From NCBI RefSeq assembly GCF_041052385.1, contig NZ_CP163439.1, forward strand, positions 8,669,001 through 8,733,000: 64,000 bases of DNA, given 5' to 3'. Below are positions 43,353-52,700 of this stretch, piece after piece (the stretch's first letter is position 1; each line of letters opens with the position of its first letter). The position numbers and the translations under genes were made by a program. The stretch is from Streptomyces sp. R28 (GTDB taxonomy: Bacteria; Actinomycetota; Actinomycetes; Streptomycetales; Streptomycetaceae). Below the pieces are notes generated by a model. That model was not told where the DNA came from, made no database searches, and was given only the letters and a program-made list of their open reading frames with translations.

Positions 43353-45215
43353 TCACTGCTGTGCCGGGTGGGTGCGGGCAGCCTCTCCGAGGGTGGACGA
43401 CTGCCCCCGTCCGGTCCCGCACGGACCGCCCTCGCGCACCGGCCTCTCCCCCTTCGGGGTGAGCAGGTCGGAGTACAGGGGATCGAGGCCCGTGGAGCGG
43501 AGCTCGTCGCGGGTTCGTGAGCGCTGGATCTTGCCGCTGGTGGTCCGGGGCACGCTCATCGGTCCGACGATGACGACCTGGACGGCCAGCCGCAGTTCGC
43601 GGGCCAGGCGCCTTCTGATGAGGTCGGCGAGGGCCGCGGGAGCGCGGCCGTTGAGGTGGAGCGGGCGGATTTCCTGGACCAGGACGATCCGCTCGTGGCC
43701 GGAGGCGTCGGGCAGGGCGAAGGCGGCGCAGGGGCCGGTCGCGGGGTCGGCTGTTTCGCTGATGCGCTCGATGTCCTGGGGGTGGATGTTGCGCCCGTTG
43801 GCGATGATCAGGTCCTTGGCGCGACCGGTGACGTAGAGCTCCCCGTCCTGGAGGAAACCGAGGTCTCCGGTGCGCAGGTACGGGCCGTCGCCGTCGGCGG
43901 TGACAGCGGCGAAGTGCTCGGCGGTGCCCTGCGGGTCGTTGAGGTAGCCGTCGGCGACGCTGTCGCCGCGTACCCAGATCTCGCCGACCCGCCCGCCCTC
44001 CAGGGGACATGAGGTCGCGGAGTCGACGATCCGGACGTCGGCGCCGACGGGACGGCCGCAGCCGACCAGGTCAACGCCGTCCGGGGCGGGTACGGCCCGG
44101 CCGGCCTCCAGTGCGTCCCGGTCGAAGCGCCCCACGGTCGGCCCGCTGCCGCAGGACGTGCCGGTCACCATGAGCGTGGCCTCGGCCAGGCCGTAGCTGG
44201 GCGCCCAGATGGCCGGACGGAAGCCGATGGGGGCGAGTCGGCGGGCGACCGCGTTCAGGACGTCGGCGCGGACGGGCTCGGCGCCGCTCAGTGCGAAGCG
44301 CAGGCAGTCCAAACTCAAGTCCGGTTCCAGATCGGCCAGTTGGCTGTCGTTGAGGCTCCTCAGCAGCCAGTCGTAGCCGAAATTCGGGGCGAAGGTGTAG
44401 AAGGACCGGTATCGGCTGATCATCCGGAGCCACAGCAGCGGGTGGGCGATGAAGGACACCGGGGAGCAGAAGACGAGGTTGCCGCAGCTCGCGAGCGGGC
44501 TGAGCAGCATGCCGACCAGGCCCATGTCGTGGTAGTGCGGGAGCCATCCGGCGCCGGACTGCGACGGGTCGTGGCGCAGTTCGTCCAGGACGTGCTCGGG
44601 GAGGAGCTTCTCCCTGATCGACAGCAGGTTGTGCAGCAGGTTCCGGTGGGTGACGACGACACCGCGCGGCTCGCTCGTCGACCCGGAGGTGTACTGGATG
44701 TAGGCGGTCGCGGAGAGCTCCAGGGCTGCAGGAGACCAGGTGCCGGGGTCGGGCGGTACGGTCCCGTCGGCCCTGTCGGTCCCGTCGGTCGCGACGCACT
44801 CCGTCCGCGCGGTGAGGTCCAGGCCTGCCAGCCAGGAGCCGAGCCCGGGCTGGTGAGCGGCATCGCTGAGGACCAGCCCGACGTCCGCGTCGCGGATGAT
44901 GCCCTCGGCGCGTTCCAGGGCCCGCCGGTCGGTGGCCGGCAGCGGGGCGGGGATGGCGACCCGCCCGGCGTACAGGCAGCCGAGGAAGACCGTGAGGAAC
45001 TCCAGACCCGCCGGGTACATCAGCAGGACGCGCGCGCCGGGCGGTGTCCGGTCGGCCAGCCATGCCCCCACCGCTCGGGCCCGCGCGTCGAGTTGGGCGT
45101 ACCCGAGCCGTTCCACCTCGACGAGCTCGTCCCGGACGCTGTCCACGCGCGCGTACCAGCGGGTGTCGCCGAGGAGCCACATCTTCTCGCGCAGGAACCG
45201 GACGAGTTCACTCAC
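43353..45215 (-). CDS. Fatty-acyl-AMP ligase (FAAL/FadD32 type)
   Basis: A 620-residue adenylate-forming enzyme. YIQYTSGSTSEPRGVVVTH is the P-loop, GWLPHYHDMGLVGMLL the FAAL-typical motif, PSYGLAEATLMVTG the adenine/Mg region, and LRTGDLGFLQDGELYVTGRA the hinge before NGRNIHPQDIE. FAALs activate a fatty acid as acyl-AMP and load it on an ACP rather than CoA. The gene overlaps the ACP gene by 8 bp, so the ACP is its natural partner, and it ends the polyketide operon. It likely supplies the starter unit. Confidence 0.88.
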   Translation of the reverse strand: MSELVRFLREKMWLLGDTRWYARVDSVRDELVEVERLGYAQLDARARAVGAWLADRTPPGARVLLMYPAGLEFLTVFLGCLYAGRVAIPAPLPATDRRALERAEGIIRDADVGLVLSDAAHQPGLGSWLAGLDLTARTECVATDGTDRADGTVPPDPGTWSPAALELSATAYIQYTSGSTSEPRGVVVTHRNLLHNLLSIREKLLPEHVLDELRHDPSQSGAGWLPHYHDMGLVGMLLSPLASCGNLVFCSPVSFIAHPLLWLRMISRYRSFYTFAPNFGYDWLLRSLNDSQLADLEPDLSLDCLRFALSGAEPVRADVLNAVARRLAPIGFRPAIWAPSYGLAEATLMVTGTSCGSGPTVGRFDRDALEAGRAVPAPDGVDLVGCGRPVGADVRIVDSATSCPLEGGRVGEIWVRGDSVADGYLNDPQGTAEHFAAVTADGDGPYLRTGDLGFLQDGELYVTGRAKDLIIANGRNIHPQDIERISETADPATGPCAAFALPDASGHERIVLVQEIRPLHLNGRAPAALADLIRRRLARELRLAVQVVIVGPMSVPRTTSGKIQRSRTRDELRSTGLDPLYSDLLTPKGERPVREGGPCGTGRGQSSTLGEAARTHPAQQ

Positions 45216-45474
45216 CGCCGGTTCCGATCCGTGCGGCCAGGGCCTCCTCCACGTAGCCGACCACGGCGCCGACCGTGTGCAGCTCCCAGGCGACCTCGTC
45301 GGGGATGCGCACCCCGAACCGCTCCTCGGCGACGACGGTCATCCGCACCAGGACGAGCGAATCGAGGGCGAGGTCCGCGATGAACGCGGTCTGTTCGTCG
45401 ACCTGTTCGGGGTCGACGTCGCCGAACTCGGCGAGCATCGCCTTCAGCTCGGCCAGGATCTCGGAGCGGTTCAC
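45208..45474 (-). CDS. Stand-alone acyl carrier protein
   Basis: An 88-residue ACP with the phosphopantetheine Ser in ADLALDSLVLVRM (near residue 37). GTG start at 45474 overlaps the stop of the ALDH-P450 gene (GTGA), and its own stop lies inside the FAAL start region. It probably accepts the fatty acyl group from the FAAL and passes it to the synthase or to the tailoring enzymes. Confidence 0.85.
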   Translation of the reverse strand: MNRSEILAELKAMLAEFGDVDPEQVDEQTAFIADLALDSLVLVRMTVVAEERFGVRIPDEVAWELHTVGAVVGYVEEALAARIGTGGE

Positions 45475-48400
45475 CGAGCGGCCCCCTTCCGGGGCTGCTG
45501 CTGCTTCCGCAGCTTCTGTGTCTTCTGCACCTTCTGCGTCTTCTGCGTCTTGCGTGTCTTGCATGGCACGTCCCAGGCGACGGGCAGGACACTGAGCCCG
45601 CGCTCGAACATGCTGGGACGCCACCGCGGCGTGCCGTCCAGCCGCATACCGGGCAGCCGGCGCAGGACGGCGGCGACGGCGGCCTCGGCCGTCATCCGGC
45701 CGATGTGGGCGCCCAGGCAGTAATGGGCGCCGTGCCCGAACGCCAGATGGCCGGGGGTGGGGCGGCGCAGGTCGAGCAGGTCGGGGTCGGGGAAGCGGGC
45801 GGGGTCGCGGTTGGCCGCGCCGAGGCACAGGAACAGGGACTCGTTCGCGGGGACGGTCACCTCGCCGAACTCGACGGCTTCGAGGGTGCCCCGCCAGCTC
45901 GTGAACGGCAACGGGCTCTCGTAGCGCAGGAGTTCGCCGATGGCCGTCTCCAGCAGCGCCGGTTCGCCGCGGAGTTCGGCGAGCCGGCCGGGGTGGGTGA
46001 GCAGGGCGTGCAGGCTGTTGCCGACGCTGTTGATGCTGGGGTCCTGGCCCGCCACCAGCATCATCATGACCTGGCCGTGCAGTTCGTCCTCGCCGATCAG
46101 GCCGTCCTCGTCGCGGGCCCGGACCAGCAGCGAGATCAGGTCGTCGCCGGGGGCGCGGCGCTTCTCGGCGACGGCCTTGCGGACGAACCCGTCGATCTCG
46201 TGGGCGAGCGCCGCCACGTAGGGGACGTCGTTGTTCCATTCGGCGGTACGCCAGATCATCGCCCGCAGATGGTTCATCCGGGGCGGGGTGGCGCCGAGGA
46301 CGGAGAACAGGACGTTGCCACCGAGCGGGTAGGCGACGGCCGCCATGAGGTCGGCCCGGCCCCGGTCCACGATCTGGTCGATCCGGGTGTCGACGACGCG
46401 CTGCACCCGGGAGCGCCACTGTTCCTGGCGGGCAGGCGTGAAGAACGGCCGCATGATCGCGCGCAGTTCGCCATGGCGCGGGTCGTCGCTGTCCAGCAGG
46501 TGGGTGAAGAGCCGCTCCCGCAGCTCGGACGGCCAATGCCGCAGCCACATACGGCCGGCGGTGAGGCGCTTGCTGTCGCAGCTCACCCGCGGGTCGGTGT
46601 GGGCCCGGCGGACGTCGTCGTAGCGGGTCAGCAGCCAGCCCGGACCGTCCGGAGACATGATCCGGCTCACCGGCCGGTGCTCGCGCAGCCAGTGCAGCGT
46701 CGGGTACGGGTCGTGCTGGAACGCCTCGGTGAACGGGGCCGGCAGCCCGCCCGGCAGCTCCTCGGGCGGCCAGCCGGGCGGGTACTCCCGGACCGCCTCG
46801 ACCCTGGGCCTGCGTCGCGCCGGGACGTACGGGGCGACGCCGTCGGACGGTGCGGGCGGGGACTGCGCCACGGAGACGCCCTGGAGGCGGCTGGTGCGCA
46901 GCATCGGGTAGTTGAGCTCCCCGGACCGGTCGCCGCTCAGCCCAGGGCCGCCATGGTTGGACAGGTAGGGAACGCCCGCGAGGTGTGAGTCGTTCACCCG
47001 GATCTGGCCGCACGAGCGGACGTCCCGGACGAACCGGTCGATGACCTGTGGGTCCTGCGCCCACAGGGAGTTGCGCAGGCCGTAGGCGCCGGCGGCGACG
47101 AACGACACCGTCTCGGCGAGGAGTTCGTCGTCACCGGCGGGTTCGGGGACGACGACGGTCAGCATCGGGAAGAACGTCTCGTGCCGGACCGACCGCAGCT
47201 CCCGCGCCCGGGTGAGCCCGTCGATGCGGATGAGCGCCGGCTCCGCGAAGGCGGCGACGTCGCTCTCCCGGCCGCCCACGTCCAGGTGGCGTCCGCCGGT
47301 CAGCACACGGGCGCCCGCCCGTCGGGCGTCGGCGAGCGCGGCGTCGTATCCGGCGGTGTTGGGTGTGGCGGCCAGCACCACCTCGGGATCGTCGGGGAAG
47401 CCGGGCCGCAACGCCCCGACGCGTTCGGCGAGTCGGTCGGTGAGCCGGTCGGCGATCTCCGGGTGGACGAGCGCGATGTTGGGCGCACAGCAGATCTGGC
47501 CGCTGCCGTGGTACGACTCCAGCAGCGCGTCCACGGCCCGGTCGAGGGGCGCGTCACGCCACACCAGGACCATGTCGTTGCCGCCGAGTTCCAGGATCGG
47601 CTTCTTGCCCGCGACCAGGCACGCCTTCTCGATCTGTTCGCCGCGGATCGAGTCGCCGAAGTACAGCACGTCGTCCACCAGCGGACTGTCCAGCCAGGCG
47701 TCCAGCGCCTGGGCCGGGTCGGTGCACAGCGCCGACAGGACACCGGGCGGGGCACCGGCCTCGGCCAGCGCCGGCACGGCGATCCGCTCCAGCAGATACA
47801 TCGCGGCGATCGGCGCCTGCCGTGACAGCCGCACCACCAGCGCGTTGCCCGCCAGCACGGACTGGAAGGCCGCGCCGACGCTCAGCGCCGGGGTGTTCTG
47901 CGGCGGCTGCACGCAGACGACGCCGTCCGGCACCCGGCGCAGCGACACCGTCCGTCCGCCGGCGCTGTGCCGTGTCTCCAGCTGCCGCAGACACCAGTCG
48001 GTGGTCTCAGGGGCGAAGAAGGTGACCAGGTTGGCGACCTCCATGCGGGCCAGCCGCACCGGGTGCCCTTCCTCGACGAGGAGGTGGGTCAGCGTGTCCG
48101 CGTGTTCCAGCAGCCGTGCGCGGAACGCCTCGGCGACGGCGGCGCGTCGGGCTCGCGGGCTGGCGCCCCATTCGTCCGCGGCGTGCCGTGCCGTGCGCAG
48201 CGCGGTCTGCATGAGGTCGGGTCCGGCGACGGCGCAGCGTCCCAGGATCGTTTCCGGGTGGGCGTCGGGGCCCATCCGCCCGGCGTTGAGCGCGTTGCGG
48301 TAGCAGGTGGCGCCGATGGGGTCGTCGATCAGCGCGCTCGCGCGCAGTGCGTAGACCCACTCGGTCGGGCCGGGGACGGTGGCGCCGCCGATGAGGGGAC

Positions 48401-48509
48401 CGAAGCTGGGAAAGTCCTCGGTGCGGTCCGCCGCCGGGGTATCGGGCGCCGGGGTGTCGGCCGCCGGGGTGTCGGCCGCCGGGGTCTGGGGTTCCTGACA
48501 GGTCACCAT
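45471..48509 (-). CDS. Aldehyde dehydrogenase-cytochrome P450 fusion
   Basis: A single 1012-residue frame. Residues ~50-560 are an NAD(P)-dependent aldehyde dehydrogenase: LELGGNDMVLVW holds the general-base Glu (about 305) and SGQICCAPN the nucleophile Cys (about 337). After a Pro-rich linker, residues ~600-980 are a P450 with ELLRYESP (ExxR, about 858) and FGHGAHYCLGAH (heme Cys, about 929). The I-helix reads VAGQDPS: the usual acid-Thr pair has Pro in place of Thr. The C-terminal tail is a Lys/Gln repeat (KTQKTQKVQKTQK). GGGAGG precedes the ATG. The fusion could oxidise an alkyl carbon and carry the aldehyde to the acid. Confidence 0.88.
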   Translation of the reverse strand: MVTCQEPQTPAADTPAADTPAPDTPAADRTEDFPSFGPLIGGATVPGPTEWVYALRASALIDDPIGATCYRNALNAGRMGPDAHPETILGRCAVAGPDLMQTALRTARHAADEWGASPRARRAAVAEAFRARLLEHADTLTHLLVEEGHPVRLARMEVANLVTFFAPETTDWCLRQLETRHSAGGRTVSLRRVPDGVVCVQPPQNTPALSVGAAFQSVLAGNALVVRLSRQAPIAAMYLLERIAVPALAEAGAPPGVLSALCTDPAQALDAWLDSPLVDDVLYFGDSIRGEQIEKACLVAGKKPILELGGNDMVLVWRDAPLDRAVDALLESYHGSGQICCAPNIALVHPEIADRLTDRLAERVGALRPGFPDDPEVVLAATPNTAGYDAALADARRAGARVLTGGRHLDVGGRESDVAAFAEPALIRIDGLTRARELRSVRHETFFPMLTVVVPEPAGDDELLAETVSFVAAGAYGLRNSLWAQDPQVIDRFVRDVRSCGQIRVNDSHLAGVPYLSNHGGPGLSGDRSGELNYPMLRTSRLQGVSVAQSPPAPSDGVAPYVPARRRPRVEAVREYPPGWPPEELPGGLPAPFTEAFQHDPYPTLHWLREHRPVSRIMSPDGPGWLLTRYDDVRRAHTDPRVSCDSKRLTAGRMWLRHWPSELRERLFTHLLDSDDPRHGELRAIMRPFFTPARQEQWRSRVQRVVDTRIDQIVDRGRADLMAAVAYPLGGNVLFSVLGATPPRMNHLRAMIWRTAEWNNDVPYVAALAHEIDGFVRKAVAEKRRAPGDDLISLLVRARDEDGLIGEDELHGQVMMMLVAGQDPSINSVGNSLHALLTHPGRLAELRGEPALLETAIGELLRYESPLPFTSWRGTLEAVEFGEVTVPANESLFLCLGAANRDPARFPDPDLLDLRRPTPGHLAFGHGAHYCLGAHIGRMTAEAAVAAVLRRLPGMRLDGTPRWRPSMFERGLSVLPVAWDVPCKTRKTQKTQKVQKTQKLRKQQQPRKGAAR

Positions 48510-48523
48510 GAAGGGCCTCCCTT

Positions 48524-49756
48524 TCAGCCGTTGGCGGTGTCGGTGGTGCGCACGCCCAGGCGCAGCAGCACGTGGCGGGCGAGGTCGGTGACGGTGACGC
48601 CGCCCTGGAGGAGTTCCAGGGGCGGGATCTCGACATCGAGGCGTTGGCGCAGTGTGGTCAGCAGCTCGGCGGCCATCAGGGAGTCGACGCCGTAGTCCTG
48701 AAGCGGCAGCTTCGGATCGAGGCGGGCGGCGTTGGTCTGCAGGATCTGGGCCAGGTACTCGGTGAGAGTGCCGCCGACGGTCGTCAGCGCCTCTTCGGCG
48801 GTGAGGCCGGCCAGGGCCGCCACGAGGTCCTGGCGGGTGTGGCCGCCGAGCTCGCCGTCGGCGGGCAGCAGCGCCGCGAAGCGGGGCGTGGTCAGGGCGG
48901 GCAGGAAGGCGCGCATTCGGGCCCAGTCGTAGCGGCCGATACCGGCGACCGCGGTGCCGGACGCCGCCAGGGACTCCAGGGCGTCCAGCGCCTCGCGCGA
49001 GCCGAGCGGGGACGTGCCGAGCGCTTGCATGGACGGTACGAGGCCCTCGCGGGCGACATGGCCGCAGTCCCCGAGCGCACCCCAGGTGACGGCGAGGGCC
49101 GGTTCGGTGCCGTGCCGCCTGCGGGCCAGCGCTTCGGTGAACAGGTTCCCGCCGACGTAGGCGGACTGCTTGACGTTGCCGACGGCCGTGGTGAACGAGG
49201 AGTACAGCCAGAACAGCCGCAGGTCGTGCTCGCGGGTCAGCGCGTCGAGGACCTCCGCGCCGACCATCTTGGGGGCGAGGACCGCGCGGATCCGTTCGTC
49301 GGTCAGTTCGGTGAGCGGGGCGTCGTCGAGCGTCATGGCCGCGTGGACCACCCCCGTGAGCCGGTGCCCGGAGGCGTCGACACGGCTGATCACCTCGGCC
49401 ATGGCTGCGGAGTCGGTGACGTCGGCGGCGTACGGCGTGGCGGTCACCCCCAGCGCGGCCAGGTCGGACAGTACGTCGGCCGCCTCGGGACCGTCGGGGC
49501 CCCGCCGGGAGACCAGGGCCAGATGACGGGCGCCGCGGTCGGCGAGCCGGCGGGCGGTCGCGGCGCCGAATCCGCTCAGCCCACCGGTGACCAGATAGGT
49601 GCCGTCGGGATCGAACCGGGGCGGCTCGGGCCGGTTGCGGACGGGAACCGGGCCGTCCTGCGGATCGAGGCTCACGACGACCTTGCCGATGTGCCGCGAG
49701 TGCTGCAGCAGCGCGAACGCCTCACCGACCCGGGCGGCCGGGTACACCGTGTACAC
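48524..49756 (-). CDS. PKS C-terminal part: KR and ACP (separated by a duplication)
   Basis: A 410-codon frame that starts inside the ER/KR linker (VYPAARVGEAFALLQHS). The KR has YLVTGGLSGFGAATARRLA (NADPH site) and SSFTTAVGNVKQSAYVGGN (Ser and Tyr). The ACP has LQDYGVDSLMAAELL. There is no natural start: the first ~100 codons repeat the end of the upstream frame. Removing 371 bp fuses it in frame with the 2270-residue synthase to give a 2529-residue protein, so this is the true C-terminus of one synthase. Its stop lies 14 bp before the ALDH-P450 gene. Confidence 0.85.
   Translation of the reverse strand: MYTVYPAARVGEAFALLQHSRHIGKVVVSLDPQDGPVPVRNRPEPPRFDPDGTYLVTGGLSGFGAATARRLADRGARHLALVSRRGPDGPEAADVLSDLAALGVTATPYAADVTDSAAMAEVISRVDASGHRLTGVVHAAMTLDDAPLTELTDERIRAVLAPKMVGAEVLDALTREHDLRLFWLYSSFTTAVGNVKQSAYVGGNLFTEALARRRHGTEPALAVTWGALGDCGHVAREGLVPSMQALGTSPLGSREALDALESLAASGTAVAGIGRYDWARMRAFLPALTTPRFAALLPADGELGGHTRQDLVAALAGLTAEEALTTVGGTLTEYLAQILQTNAARLDPKLPLQDYGVDSLMAAELLTTLRQRLDVEIPPLELLQGGVTVTDLARHVLLRLGVRTTDTANG
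49447..49752. repeat. Direct duplication, copy 1 (306 bp) at the PKS ER/KR boundary
   Basis: Appears identical to 49818-50123 at a fixed offset of 371 bp. It covers the ER end, linker and KR NADPH site. Confidence 0.9.
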
Positions 49757-52700
49757 GGCTGATCACCATGGGGCTGCGGCCAGTTGACGTCGGCGGAACC
49801 GGCGTGGTACGGCGTCCCCCCCAGCGCGGCCAGGTCGGACAGTACGTCGGCCGCCTCGGGACCGTCGGGGCCCCGCCGGGAGACCAGGGCCAGATGACGG
49901 GCGCCGCGGTCGGCGAGCCGGCGGGCGGTCGCGGCGCCGAATCCGCTCAGCCCACCGGTGACCAGATAGGTGCCGTCGGGATCGAACCGGGGCGGCTCGG
50001 GCCGGTTGCGGACGGGAACCGGGCCGTCCTGCGGATCGAGGCTCACGACGACCTTGCCGATGTGCCGCGAGTGCTGCAGCAGCGCGAACGCCTCACCGAC
50101 CCGGGCGGCCGGGTACACCGTGTGCGGCAGCGGCCGGTAGCGGCCGTCCGCCACCCGTTCGGCGACCTCGGCCAGCAGACGCCGACCGTGTGCGAGCCCG
50201 GCCTCGTCGGACAGCAGGGCGGTGACATCGACGCCGAAGAAGGCGATGTTGCGGCTGAACGGCCGCATGAGGAGCGGCTTGTTGGCGTAGATGTCGCGCT
50301 TGCCGAGTTCGACGAACCGGCCACCCGGCCGCAGCGTCTCCAGACCACGGTCGATGGCCTGCCCCGCCAGCGAGTTGAGTACCACGTCGACCCCGCGCCC
50401 ACCGGTGATCCGCAGCGCCTGACCGGCGAAGTCGAGGCTCCGGGAATCCAGTACGTGCTCGACGCCCAGCGCGCGCAGCAAGTCCCGCTTGGCCGGGCTG
50501 CCCGCCGTGGCGATCACCGTGGCTCCCACCAGACGGGCGTACCGGACGGCGGCCAGCCCCACCCCACCGGCGGCCCCGTGCACCAGCACGGTCTCCCCGG
50601 CCGCGAGCCGCGCCAGCTCGTGCAGGGCGTAGTGGACCGTCAGGAAGGCCACCGGCACGGTCGCGGCCTCCGCGAAACCGAGACCGTCGGGGATCTTCAC
50701 CACGGCCGCCGCGGGAGCCACCGTGTGCGAGGCCAGACAGGCCGGGACGGTCGCGCACACCCGGTCCCCGACGGCCGGCTCGCTCACGCCCTCGCCCACG
50801 GCCGTGACGATCCCGGCGCATTCCAGGCCGGGGCCGTCATCGCCGAACCCGCCTTCGCCCGCTTCCGGGGGCAGCAGACCGGTCGCCTTCATGATGTCGC
50901 GGTAGTTGAGCGCGGCGGCGCGCACCGCGACCACCACCTCACCGGCCCCGGGTGTGATGGGTTCGGTCCGGGCCCAGACTGGCTCGTACGACAGTCCGGG
51001 CGTGCGGATCCGAAGGGCGAAGGGTTCGTCGCCGCTCTGCTCGACGTGTTCGCCGGACGGGAGTTCGCGCTCTCGGGGTACGAAGCGTCCGCCGGAGGTG
51101 ATGACGATCTCGTCCTCGCGTGCTGCGGCCGGGCCCTCGTCGTCACCGCACGACATGTCGGCTGCCAGCAGTTCGCGGGCCAGCCGGTGCGCATCCGCGG
51201 CCGGGTCGCCGAGGCGTTCCAGCGACAGCCGGGTCACCCGCAGGTCGGGGTGCTCGTTGGCCAGGGTGCGGGCCACGCCCCAGGCGGCGGCGTCCTGCGG
51301 GTGGGCGGCGCGTTCGGGCGCGGGCAGCGCGCCGCTGGGCCGGGTCACCAGCCACAGGGCGGGCCGGGCGCCGTCCGGGAGGTTCTGGCAGGCCGCGGCC
51401 AGGGCGCGCAGCGTGGCAGCGCGCCGTACGGCCTGGTCGAGCATCGCCTGCGGGTCGGCGGGGGAGTCGGTCGGGGACTCGCCCAGCAGGAGCACCACGG
51501 CCGGGTCGCCGTCACCGGTGAGCGACGCCCTCCAGGCCGCGGGGTCGACGGGAGCGGGCGTCACCGGGACGGACCGCGTCCCGCCGTCGGCCAGCAGCGC
51601 GGCGAGGCGCTCGGCCAAGGGGCTCTCCGACTCGCTCTCGGTGGCCACGATCCACCGGGTGCCGTCGTCCGGCCGGGGCAGCGCGGGCTCGGCGGTCTCG
51701 TATACGGGCGCGGAGGCCAGCAGCACCGACGCGGTCTGCCGGGCCGGTGCCTCGATGCTGTCACCGAGACAGACGACGTGGGTGAGGCCGCACGCGCTCA
51801 GCACTTCGAGCCACCGGTCCCGGCCCAACAGGGGCGAGCCCGGACGCAGTTCGTCGTCATGCCGCCAGAAGCTGTCCAGCGTGCCGAAGAGCGGCAACAG
51901 ATAGTCCGTGTCGTGTGTCTCGAAGGCCAGCAGTCGGCCCCCAGGGGCCAGCAGCCTGCGCACCCGGCGCAGGGCGGCCCCCAAGTCCGTCGCCGTGTGC
52001 AGGGAGTTGGCCGCGAGGATCAGGTCGTAGGCTCCGTCGGTGAAGCCCTGCTCGGCCGGGTCGGCGTTCAGGTCGAACGGCCGGTAGTCGACGAAGTCGT
52101 GGTCGCCGAAACGGCGCCGGGCGCGGGCGAAGAAGCCCGAGGAGACGTCGGTGAAGTGGTACACGGCTCGCTCGGGCGGCAGCAGCGGCAGCACAGCGGC
52201 GGCGGTCCCACCCGTGCCCGCGCCGACCTCCAGGATCCGTAGCGGCCGGTCCCCGGGCCAGGCCCGGGCGATCTCCGCAGCCAGCGAGGCGATGACCCGG
52301 TTGTGGAGACGGCAGGACGGCGCCACGTCGTAGAACTGCTCCAGCGCTTCCTGGGAACCCTGGCCGGTCAGCAGCTGCAGTGCGTCGCGTTCGCCGCGCA
52401 GCACCTGCGGCAGGTGCGACAACTGGCGGACCGCCAGCTGCACTTCGGCACTGCAGGCCGGGAAGTCCGACGGCAGCGCGGCCAGGAGGGGGCCCGGGGC
52501 CGCGGTGCCGGTCAGCCGCCACCGTCCGTCCTCGCCGGTGGCGGCCAGACCGTGCCCGGCCATCAGGTCGAGCAGGGCCCGCGCCAGCCGGTCGTATCCC
52601 GGGAGCATCCCGTGCCGGATCAGGTCGGCGGGCGTGAACTCGGCCACCTTCGCGGGCAGCAGGTCCCCGAACGCGGCGGCGGCCACATGGGCGGTCACCA

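Noticed and set aside
45208..47064. 618-codon minus-strand frame overlapping the P450 and ACP
   Set aside because: Only its last ~88 codons (the ACP) are real; the rest is out of frame with the intact P450.
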